Of a stretch of DNA of 15,215 bases, positions 1 to 6,806 are shown piece after piece (position 1 is the stretch's first letter; each line of letters opens with the position of its first letter). Where the stretch lies: positions 1,733-16,947 of the forward strand of contig JALVMZ010000157.1 in NCBI GenBank assembly GCA_027032655.1, written 5' to 3'. The notes beneath the pieces were generated by a model. The model searched no databases, was not told where the DNA came from, and saw only the letters and a program-made list of their open reading frames with translations. The position numbers were made by a program, and so were the translations under genes. The DNA is from Desulfobacteraceae bacterium. GTDB taxonomy: Bacteria; Desulfobacterota; DSM-4660; Desulfatiglandales; JALVMZ01.

Positions 1-2
1 AT

Positions 3-479
3 CTTCTGATAACACACTGCCATTTCGACCATACAGGGGGTGCAAAAGAGATAAAAGAGATTACAGGATGTGAGATAATTACCCATGAGCTTGAAGCACC
101 GTTTCTTGAAAAAGGGGATCAGGTGGTTACCGGGGCTAAATGGTATGGAGCGATTCTGGAGCCTTTCACGGTTGATAGGAAGGTCAGGGGGGATAAAGAA
201 GACATAGTTCTGGGAAGTAGAACTATAGAGGCCATTCATATACCCGGTCATTCACCTGGTTCAATGGCCTTTGTTATGGAATCTGACGGATTCAGGGTGC
301 TCTTTGGGCAGGATGTGCATGGCCCCCTTGATGCAAGTCTGCTATCCGATAGAGACAGTTATATTAAGTCACTTGAGTTATTGATTTCACTTGAGGCTGA
401 TATACTTTGTGAAGGCCATTATGGGGTTATTCGCGGGAAGGATAGGGTAAAAGAGTTTATACGGTCTTTTATTTCATAA
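3..479 (+). CDS. Metallo-beta-lactamase-fold hydrolase, 5'-truncated
   Basis: The gene enters the window already open, so its start and N-terminal strands are missing; the first complete in-frame codon is at 3. The visible 158 residues begin almost at the family's metal motif, T-H-C-H-F-D-H (the HxHxDH signature), followed by the later metal and structural motifs HIPGHSPGS, FGQDVHGP (the bridging aspartate) and a final EGHYG histidine. This is the dinuclear-metal hydrolase fold of glyoxalase II, thioesterases and many other hydrolases. The substrate cannot be read from the sequence; thioester or lactone hydrolysis would fit a CoA-rich neighbourhood, but that is inference. It ends 33 bases before the next same-strand ATG, so the two may be co-transcribed. 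Confidence 0.85.
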   Translation, partial: LLITHCHFDHTGGAKEIKEITGCEIITHELEAPFLEKGDQVVTGAKWYGAILEPFTVDRKVRGDKEDIVLGSRTIEAIHIPGHSPGSMAFVMESDGFRVLFGQDVHGPLDASLLSDRDSYIKSLELLISLEADILCEGHYGVIRGKDRVKEFIRSFIS

Positions 480-512
480 CATAAAGATCATATTATTTCC
501 TTGAGACCGTGC

Positions 513-1133
513 ATGGATCAGAGATTAGAAGATAATTTTGAATCAGAATTATGGAAAGAGTTCATAGAACTTTTATTTAAGAAGGCAGAACCTTATCTTC
601 TTGTAAGAGGAGATATATTGCATGCAAAAATCTCCCATGAATATGCTCTCTCCTTGATGAAGACCGAAGGTGGCAATAGAAAAATAATAGAACCTGCCGT
701 TATACTACATGATGTGGGATGGTCCGCCCTCAGTCCAGATGAGATAAAAAGGGCATACGGTGTGAATGCCGTGGGCAACGATGAATCCATGAGACTCAAT
801 AGGATTCATGAGAAGAAGGGTGAAGAAATAGCAATGAGTATATTGAGCGATTTAGGATATGAGCCTATGCTCATTGAAAAGATAGGAGCTATTATCAGAA
901 CTCATGATTCAGGTCATGTGATTGGTTCGATAGAAGAGGCGATTGTTAAAGATGCGGATAAGTTATGGCGGTTTTCAAAAAGAGGATTTCAAACAGAGGC
1001 CGAAAGGCAGGGGATCACCCATACGAAGTTATACAATCACCTCAGTAAAAATAGAGTGAAATGGTTTTTTACCCGTAGCGCACTCCAGATTGCTGAACAG
1101 GAGCTTAAAAATAGAAAGAGAGAATTTCTATAA
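513..1133 (+). CDS. HD-domain phosphohydrolase-like protein
   Basis: About 206 residues. The HD-superfamily metal pattern is visible: an early histidine in KISHEY (about residue 42), the H-D pair in ILHDVGW (about residue 66), a histidine in the RTHDSGH segment and a late aspartate in KDADKLW. The family binds divalent metals and usually hydrolyses phosphoesters or nucleotides; the substrate here is unknown. I prefer the ATG at 513. An in-frame TTG at 501 would add four residues, but neither has a convincing ribosome-binding site (only a weak GAG before 513). The gene lies 33 bases downstream of the metallo-hydrolase and converges on the tungsten-oxidoreductase gene with 11 bases between the stops. 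No terminator is seen between them. The C-terminus is lysine/arginine-rich. Confidence 0.8.
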   Translation: MDQRLEDNFESELWKEFIELLFKKAEPYLLVRGDILHAKISHEYALSLMKTEGGNRKIIEPAVILHDVGWSALSPDEIKRAYGVNAVGNDESMRLNRIHEKKGEEIAMSILSDLGYEPMLIEKIGAIIRTHDSGHVIGSIEEAIVKDADKLWRFSKRGFQTEAERQGITHTKLYNHLSKNRVKWFFTRSALQIAEQELKNRKREFL

Positions 1134-1144
1134 TAATTGATATC

Positions 1145-2854
1145 TTACCAGCCCCGCAGTCTGTAATAGTCGTTCAGAAGTTGTTCGTATTCATGTTCTG
1201 TAATGCCTGCACCTTCCAGGGTCTTTTCAAAGAATTTTACTGAGGGATGGTCATCTTCTCTGGTGAGTCTTTCTCTCAGATTGAATTCCCTTGTAATCTG
1301 GATAATGTTTTTTGATATGGCTTTTATATCTTCTGTTTCCCCGGTCAGAAGAGTGAATATCTTTTGTAACTCTTCCCATGAATATATATCCCTGAAGAAT
1401 CTACAGATTATTAATGAGTCAAAGAATGCAAGCCTGTCTTCCCAGTCAATTAAAATCTCTGCCTTGCCCTTAATTTCATCAGGGGCTATGATACCGCTTA
1501 TCTCAGCCTTATAAAATGTTGTTCTTAAGTGGCATGCACCCCTTGGACTTATGCCATAACTAAGTGCCATACCCTTAAAGACCCTTGGATCATATCCTGC
1601 AGGATCCATGCCCTTTACATGCATTGAAGGAACCCCGAACCTTTTTTCAAGATATTTGATGCCCTTTGAAAGTTCTTCTCCTATTCCCTCACACCTTGCA
1701 ATCTTTAATAGGGTATCGCTGATTCTTTCTGTTTCCCCCCATTTAATCCTGTAATCTATCCGTCCCTGTTCACTCAGCTTTATTAAATAGCCGATTATGT
1801 TACCTGCGCTTATTGTATCAAGGCCAAGGTCATCACATAGATTATTGAGATATGCAATTTCATCCAGGTCCTTTACAAGGCATATGCCACCAAAGGCAAA
1901 TATTGTCTCATACTCAGGCCCTTCAATCTTAATTCCCCTATATTTCCCCTCTTTGATTTGGGTCAATTTGCTACATCCAATAAAGCACTTTTTACATGAC
2001 CTTATCTGTGGCTTGAATCTGTTTATCAGGGTCTCTCCGCTTATCCGCTCCCAATCCTCCCTGTATCCGCTCTCCCAGTATCTGGTGGGAAATGCCTTGA
2101 ATTGATTCAGGACTGCAACCATCATTGGAGTTCCAAAGCGTCTGTAATTTTCAGTAATGGGGGAGTCTTTGAACTCCTGAAGTATCTGTTTTGAATATCT
2201 ATCTATGCCTTCAGGATGAGCCCATTTTCTTGATTTTGTCCCTGCAAAAACAAGGGCTTTCAGGTTTTTACTGCCGAGAATTGCCCCCATCCCGCATCTT
2301 CCAGCACTCCTCCATTTATCATTTTCTACCACTGAAAATTTGACAAGATTCTCTCCTGCAGGCCCTATTACCAGTGCCTTTGCCCTGATATTTTTATGCC
2401 TTTTTTCAATATACTCTTCTGTCCAATATGTGCCCTTGCCTTTGAGCTCTTCACAACTGATAAATTCAACATCATTTTCATTTATAAGGAGGTAGGAGAG
2501 CTTATCCATCTTCCCTTTGATAACAATCAGGTCAAATCCTGTCCTGGAAATCGCCTCTGGAGCTATGCCACCTGAATAACTCTCTCCGTAAAGACCTGTA
2601 AGCGGGGATTTCCCATATATTCCATATCTTGAATTTCCCCATATCCTGCTCCCACCTGCTGGTCCTGTTGCCACCACAAAGGGTGCTTCGGGTGAGAGTG
2701 GGTCATACCCCTTATTTGAAAATTCCATTAAGTAATATGTGGCAATTCCCTTTCCTCCTGAATATCTCCTTAAGATTTCCTCTGGAATATCAAATGTTTC
2801 ATAACTCTGGCTGCTCAGATCAATCAGCAATCCCCTTTTATAGAAGCCTTTCAT
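1145..2854 (-). CDS. Aldehyde:ferredoxin oxidoreductase family tungstoprotein
   Basis: A complete 569-residue member of the AOR family, which holds a tungsten bis-pterin and one [4Fe-4S] cluster and usually oxidises aldehydes to acids with ferredoxin. Visible hallmarks are the N-terminal pterin-binding part (VATGPAGG, SRYGIYGKSPLTGLYGES), the CGMGAILGSKNLKA segment near 187-200, the cluster cysteines C287, C290 and C294 with a fourth candidate at C484 (DSLIICRFF), GPEYE near 312, and the SPRGACHLR pterin motif near 436-444. The start is an ATG with AAAGGA just upstream. It is shorter than BamB (655 aa) and lacks BamB's E-x3-H-x4-H active-site segment, so it is a paralogue rather than a second BamB. 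It is divergent from the bam operon and shares its 179-base control region. The substrate is unknown; an aldehyde linked to the pathway is a guess. Confidence 0.92.
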   Translation of the reverse strand: MKGFYKRGLLIDLSSQSYETFDIPEEILRRYSGGKGIATYYLMEFSNKGYDPLSPEAPFVVATGPAGGSRIWGNSRYGIYGKSPLTGLYGESYSGGIAPEAISRTGFDLIVIKGKMDKLSYLLINENDVEFISCEELKGKGTYWTEEYIEKRHKNIRAKALVIGPAGENLVKFSVVENDKWRSAGRCGMGAILGSKNLKALVFAGTKSRKWAHPEGIDRYSKQILQEFKDSPITENYRRFGTPMMVAVLNQFKAFPTRYWESGYREDWERISGETLINRFKPQIRSCKKCFIGCSKLTQIKEGKYRGIKIEGPEYETIFAFGGICLVKDLDEIAYLNNLCDDLGLDTISAGNIIGYLIKLSEQGRIDYRIKWGETERISDTLLKIARCEGIGEELSKGIKYLEKRFGVPSMHVKGMDPAGYDPRVFKGMALSYGISPRGACHLRTTFYKAEISGIIAPDEIKGKAEILIDWEDRLAFFDSLIICRFFRDIYSWEELQKIFTLLTGETEDIKAISKNIIQITREFNLRERLTREDDHPSVKFFEKTLEGAGITEHEYEQLLNDYYRLRGW

Positions 2855-2916
2855 TTTTTATTCCTTTCTGTTTGTTGCTTGTCCCCGGTTCAATCTTAAA
2901 ATGGTGGAAATGCTTA

Positions 2917-2946
2917 AATATTGCCAGATTAATTAGACTCGGTCAA
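2917..2946 (-). promoter_or_regulatory. Weak candidate promoter for the minus-strand AOR gene
   Basis: Read on the minus strand, TTGACC (2946-2941) is followed after 18 bases by AATATT (2922-2917), a passable -35/-10 pair upstream of the AOR start. It lies next to, but does not overlap, the bamB promoter and its repeats. The match to consensus is modest, so this is only a candidate. Confidence 0.3.
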
Positions 2947-2963
2947 TTTTATATAGATTTTTC

Positions 2964-2992
2964 TTGACATGTAGTTACGATATAGTTATATT
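2964..2992 (+). promoter_or_regulatory. Sigma-70-type promoter of the bamBCDEF operon
   Basis: A perfect TTGACA (2964-2969) is followed after exactly 17 bases by TATATT (2987-2992), which predicts a transcript start near 3000 and a leader of about 35 bases before the bamB ATG. Three direct repeats overlap the spacer, the -10 box and the start region, so the promoter looks tightly regulated. Confidence 0.75.
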
Positions 2993-3000
2993 GTAGCCAC
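2972..3000 (+). promoter_or_regulatory. Operator candidate: three 7-bp direct repeats at 11-bp period (bamB side)
   Basis: TAGTTAC (2972-2978), TAGTTAT (2983-2989) and TAGCCAC (2994-3000) start exactly 11 bases apart, so they face the same side of the helix. The first and last copies recur identically, with the same 11-bp period, upstream of the FAD-oxidase gene at 13679-13707. A 7-mer plus 4-bp spacer is the layout of PhoB/OmpR-type response-regulator boxes, but the regulator is not in the window. Overlap with the -10 box suggests repression; that is inference. Confidence 0.65.
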
Positions 3001-3033
3001 ATTGATTGACCAATTTAACAAAGAGAGGATAAA

Positions 3034-5001
3034 ATGAGATACGGAGATACAGGTTATAATTTAGAGATAGATTTATCCACAGGAAACATTGAAAGGGTGG
3101 AAACTGACCCCAAGGAGACTGAGACCTATCTTGGGGGTCTGGGCACCAATTCCAAGATATTATGGGACAGGGTGCCACCAGAGACTGAGCCGTTCTCACC
3201 TGATAATCTTATCATTTTTAGTGCGGGTCTTTTAGGGGGGACTCTGGCACCTGGTGCAAACCGGACCATCATATCTTCAATTTCTCCACAAACACTATAT
3301 ACTGGTTTTTCGATACTTGGTGGATTCTGGGCACCAGAGCTCAAACACGCAGGCTATGATAAGGTAATTGTGAGGGGAAAGTCACCTGACCTTGTCTATC
3401 TATATATCAATAATGACAGAGTGGAAATAAGAGATGCATCACATCTGAAAGGCAAGAGCACCTATGAGACAACAAAAATTTTACGGGAAGAGCTTGATGA
3501 ACCCAACTTGCAGGTTCTATCCATTGGACTTGCAGGAGAAAACAGGGTCTATTTTGCATCCATTGAGGCAGCAACAAGCAGTGCCAGCAGACAGGGTATG
3601 GGAGCCATAATGGGTGATAAGAACCTGAAGGCCATTGCTGTTCGTGGAACAAAGGATATAACCATTGCAAAACCCCTTGAATTCATGGAGGAGTGCAACA
3701 AGGTCCTTGATTATATTCAATACAGACTCGAAAACCCGATTCCCGGAGTCCCTGCAATCCTTGCTTTTATTGGTTCACCTCAGGAAATGGCACTTCACGA
3801 TGAAAAATGGCATACAATCAGTTTTTCATGGGGAAATGCAAGAGTAAGGAGAAAGGATTTCTGGAATGATGAGGTGGCAAAAGAATGGGCAAGGGCAATG
3901 GACGATGCAAGGAAAAAGCTGATTAGCTGTTACAATTGCCCAGTAAGGTGCAGGGGAATAATACAGGTGCCCGGGTATCCAAGCTATGTAATGAAATGCT
4001 TCTCCAAGCTTACCTATGTAATGGCAGCAATGGCTGATGATCTGGATTTTGGCTTCCAGATTGCATCCATTGCCCAGTCTCACGGTGTGGATGGATTCTC
4101 TGCGCCCCAGGTAATGGCCTTTGCAATTGAGCTATACGAGGCAGGGATACTTACAGATAAAGATTTGCCTGATTTCCCTTCAGATAACAAGGAGAGGTTC
4201 TATTATCTCCTTGATAAGATAGTAAAGAGAGAGGGAATCGGTGATATCCTTGCAGATGGTGTTTACTGGGCAGCACGAAAGATCGGGAAAGGTGCTGAAA
4301 AGTATGACCATAATACAATCAAAAAACACGAACAGATACCCATTAAACTGGGAATGCTGAATCCCATATACTATATTATGTGGTCAACCGGCGAAAAGGC
4401 CAATATAACACAGATTGAAGGACAGCTCCCTCAGGCACCTCTTCCAAAGGATATCAGAGAAGAATTCGTAAAGGACTGGATACAGATTCCCACAGGAAAA
4501 GAGGAAAGATTTAAAAGTTTTATCCTGGAATGGGGTGAGGAAGGAAAGACCTTCCCCTTCTGGCCACCTCCAGATCTTATAGCAGAGCTGGTTGAATGGC
4601 AGGAGATAATGCACTACATAGATGACTCCCTGGGCCTGTGCGCGGGACTTTCATCATTCCCTTTAAAGCCTCCCTATCATATGCATAATCTGCCACTCTT
4701 CATCTCATATGCAACAGGGATGGATATTGATGAAGAGAGGTTGTGGGAGACTGCAACAAGGGTAAGAAATCTTGTAAGGGCAAATAATATCAGAAGAGGC
4801 TTAAGAAGAAAGGATGAAAAGCCCCCAGAAGACCACTGGAAGAAGAGATTCCCTGAATATGAAGCAAAGCTTATGGATGAATACTATAAATACAGGGGAT
4901 GGAACAAGGAAGGTATCCCCACAAAAGATACATTACTTAAGCTTGGTCTTGATTATGTATATGAGGATTTTGTAAAGAGAGGAATCCTGAAAGAAGAATA
5001 G
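3034..5001 (+). CDS. bamB: Class II benzoyl-CoA reductase active-site subunit BamB (tungsten)
   Basis: 655 residues, the length of characterised BamB. BamB holds a tungsten bis-pyranopterin cofactor and one [4Fe-4S] cluster and reduces benzoyl-CoA to cyclohexa-1,5-diene-1-carboxyl-CoA without ATP. The residues I recall as functionally important in Geobacter BamB fall here at identical numbers: E251, H255 and H260 in QEMALHDEKWH, and C322 in VMKCFSKLTY, the proposed tungsten ligand. Cluster cysteines are C299, C302, C306 and probably C536 (DDSLGLCAGL). N-terminal motifs such as YNLEIDLSTGNIERVETDP and LGGLGTNSKILWDRVPP, and the C-terminal EYYKYRGWN, are also BamB-like. The ATG follows an AGAGGA site. 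It is the first gene of a five-gene operon. A related acyl-CoA as substrate cannot be excluded, because BamB homologues also occur in less-studied pathways. Confidence 0.9.
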   Translation: MRYGDTGYNLEIDLSTGNIERVETDPKETETYLGGLGTNSKILWDRVPPETEPFSPDNLIIFSAGLLGGTLAPGANRTIISSISPQTLYTGFSILGGFWAPELKHAGYDKVIVRGKSPDLVYLYINNDRVEIRDASHLKGKSTYETTKILREELDEPNLQVLSIGLAGENRVYFASIEAATSSASRQGMGAIMGDKNLKAIAVRGTKDITIAKPLEFMEECNKVLDYIQYRLENPIPGVPAILAFIGSPQEMALHDEKWHTISFSWGNARVRRKDFWNDEVAKEWARAMDDARKKLISCYNCPVRCRGIIQVPGYPSYVMKCFSKLTYVMAAMADDLDFGFQIASIAQSHGVDGFSAPQVMAFAIELYEAGILTDKDLPDFPSDNKERFYYLLDKIVKREGIGDILADGVYWAARKIGKGAEKYDHNTIKKHEQIPIKLGMLNPIYYIMWSTGEKANITQIEGQLPQAPLPKDIREEFVKDWIQIPTGKEERFKSFILEWGEEGKTFPFWPPPDLIAELVEWQEIMHYIDDSLGLCAGLSSFPLKPPYHMHNLPLFISYATGMDIDEERLWETATRVRNLVRANNIRRGLRRKDEKPPEDHWKKRFPEYEAKLMDEYYKYRGWNKEGIPTKDTLLKLGLDYVYEDFVKRGILKEE

Positions 5002-5010
5002 GATTCAGGA
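4982..5010 (+). other. Pair of mutually exclusive hairpins at the bamB-bamC junction
   Basis: GAATCCT (4982-4988) can pair with AGGATTC (5000-5006), or TCCTGAA (4985-4991) with TTCAGGA (5004-5010); the two 7-bp stems share bases and exclude each other. They straddle the bamB stop, just ahead of the bamC ribosome-binding site at 5024-5028. No U-tract follows, so this is not a terminator. It could stabilise or tune the message, or be chance. Confidence 0.35.
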
Positions 5011-5034
5011 AATTGCCGGGGAAAGGAGTTTGTC

Positions 5035-5586
5035 GTGAGTAATGGAAAAACAAAAAAGGTAGTAAAAACAATAAAAGTGGACCTTGATAAATGTCATGGC
5101 TGTAGGGCATGTGAGGTGGCATGTGCGGCATTTCACAGCACTCCCAAATACAGTGTGGTCAATCCTGCAAGGTCGAGAATAAGGGTGTATAGGGATGAAC
5201 TCAACAATGTATTCCTCCCTGTTCGGGCAGGTTCCCATACAAAGGCAGAATGTGATGGAAGACAGACTTACATAATCAATGAAAGGGATTACGGGGAGTG
5301 CAATTTCTGTAATGCCTCATGTCCATCAAGGGACCTTTTCAAAGAGCCTGACTCAGGTCTTCCTTTGAGATGTGATATGTGTGAAAGTGATCCACCCCTT
5401 GATGAGCCCATGTGTGTTAAGTGGTGTATTGTTGATGCACTCATCTATGAGGAAAGGGAAGAAGAGGTTGAGGAACAGGAAAAGGAAGAGGAGCTGGAGA
5501 AGGGGCTTGAGATTCTTGCAGATGAATATGGGCTTGATAAGATTTTAGATGTGGTGGCAAGGATGGTGGAATCCAAAAAGGAATAA
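5035..5586 (+). CDS. bamC: BamC-like polyferredoxin subunit
   Basis: 183 residues. BamC carries iron-sulfur clusters that feed electrons to BamB; the BamBC pair is the purified catalytic unit of the class II reductase. Cysteines fall in the expected four-cluster-type groups: C20, C23, C26, C30 (CHGCRACEVAC), then C73, then C89, C92, C96 (CNFCNASC), then C113, C116 (CDMC), C127 and C131. This spacing is that of DmsB/HycB-type ferredoxin subunits of molybdenum and tungsten enzymes, with an estimated three [4Fe-4S] clusters. The C-terminus from about residue 140 is a highly charged, glutamate-rich stretch (EEREEEVEEQEKEEE) likely to be helical. The start is GTG at 5035 with AGGAG six bases upstream; the gene begins 33 bases after the bamB stop. 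It is a cytoplasmic protein with no signal peptide. Confidence 0.85.
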   Translation: MSNGKTKKVVKTIKVDLDKCHGCRACEVACAAFHSTPKYSVVNPARSRIRVYRDELNNVFLPVRAGSHTKAECDGRQTYIINERDYGECNFCNASCPSRDLFKEPDSGLPLRCDMCESDPPLDEPMCVKWCIVDALIYEEREEEVEEQEKEEELEKGLEILADEYGLDKILDVVARMVESKKE

Positions 5587-5610
5587 GAATTTAAAAACAA
5601 AGAGGATAAA

Positions 5611-6771
5611 GTGGAGACATTATCAGAATACAAAGAGATTGTAGAACTCATAAAGGCAAGTGGCGGAGATGCCTTTAAAAGGTGTTTTGAGTGCGGACTT
5701 TGTGATACAGTCTGCCCATGGAACAGGGTAAGACAGTTCAGTATGAGAAAGATAGTGAGGCAGGCGATATTTGGCCTGACAGAGATTGAAAGTGAAGATA
5801 TATGGCGTTGCACCACATGCGGAAGATGCCCACAGCAGTGTCCAAGGGATGTAAAACAGATAGACTCAGTGGTGTCTCTCAGAAGAATAGCAACAGAATA
5901 CGGCGTGTTTCCTGAGCCTGTAAAACCTGTTAAGAGTGCAAGTGCCAGTCTTGTGGCTGAAGGGAATCCACTCTCAGAGGATCGCAGTAAAAGAGGAGAA
6001 TGGGCAAAGGAACTCTCAGTTGATATCTTTAATGAGGAGATGGATATCCTTTATTTTCCCGGATGTTACCTGTGTTATGATCCACGGATGAAAAAGGTAT
6101 CCCGTGCAACAGCAGGAATACTCAAACAGGCTCAGGTGGACTTCGGGATACTCGCAGATAAGGAGAACTGCTGTGGTGAGAGTATCCGTAAGGCTGGTGA
6201 AGAGGAACTGTTCAGACGCCTTGCAAGGGAGAATATAAAGAATTTCATTGACAGTGGTGTCAAGAGAATCTTAGTTTCATCTCCCCACTGTTATCATACC
6301 TTTAAAAATGAGTATCCAGAATTTATGGTGAACTTTGAGGTAATACACATTACCCAGTTTTTATTAAAGCTTATTCAGGAAGGTAAGATCGAATTCAATA
6401 AGGAATTCAACAAAAAGGTTGCATATCACGATCCCTGCTATCTTGGAAGGCACAATGGTATATATGATGAACCAAGAGAAGTGCTCCGAAGTGTGCCCGG
6501 ACTTGAGTTAATTGAACTCCCTGACTATAGAGAGAGGAGCCTATGCTGTGGTGGTGGTGGAGGCAGAATCTGGATGGAAACACCAAAGGGTGAGAGATTT
6601 TCTGATATAAGATTGAAGCAGGCAGTGGAGTCCGGTGCTGAGGTCCTGGTTACAGCATGCCCATATTGTATTACAAACTTTGAAGACAGCAGGGTAACCA
6701 TGGAAGATCAGACAGAGGGAAGTGCAATAGAGGTAAAAGAGATATCTGAGATAATACAGGAAGTTTTATAA
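5611..6771 (+). CDS. bamD: BamD-like heterodisulfide-reductase-type Fe-S protein (HdrD/CCG family)
   Basis: 386 residues. The N-terminus has two complete [4Fe-4S] ferredoxin motifs, C25-C28-C31-C35 and C67-C70-C73-C77. They are followed by two CCG domains, seen as CYLC...ENCCGES (about 150-192) and HDPCYLGRHNG...LCCGGGGGRIW (about 274-320). This is the domain order of HdrD/GlpC proteins, where the CCG domains bind the non-cubane clusters that reduce heterodisulfides in methanogens. In the bam complex BamD is assigned to the electron-transfer part between the HdrA-like BamE and the catalytic BamBC pair. The start is GTG at 5611 behind AGAGGA; only 24 bases separate it from bamC. No membrane segments are seen. 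A generic Fe-S oxidoreductase would be the fallback call if it were found outside this operon. Confidence 0.85.
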   Translation: METLSEYKEIVELIKASGGDAFKRCFECGLCDTVCPWNRVRQFSMRKIVRQAIFGLTEIESEDIWRCTTCGRCPQQCPRDVKQIDSVVSLRRIATEYGVFPEPVKPVKSASASLVAEGNPLSEDRSKRGEWAKELSVDIFNEEMDILYFPGCYLCYDPRMKKVSRATAGILKQAQVDFGILADKENCCGESIRKAGEEELFRRLARENIKNFIDSGVKRILVSSPHCYHTFKNEYPEFMVNFEVIHITQFLLKLIQEGKIEFNKEFNKKVAYHDPCYLGRHNGIYDEPREVLRSVPGLELIELPDYRERSLCCGGGGGRIWMETPKGERFSDIRLKQAVESGAEVLVTACPYCITNFEDSRVTMEDQTEGSAIEVKEISEIIQEVL

Positions 6772-6806
6772 TAAGGGTCATATAAATCTTCATGAGGTGA
6801 TAACGG

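Noticed and set aside
501..512. TTG start for the HD-domain gene
   Set aside because: It has no Shine-Dalgarno sequence and adds only four residues; the ATG at 513 is preferred, although neither start is strongly supported.
5445..5816. 123-aa minus-strand frame, serine/leucine-rich, opposite bamC and bamD
   Set aside because: It is a shadow of the glutamate-rich bamC tail (GAR codons read as TTC/CTC on the other strand) and shows no recognisable protein features.
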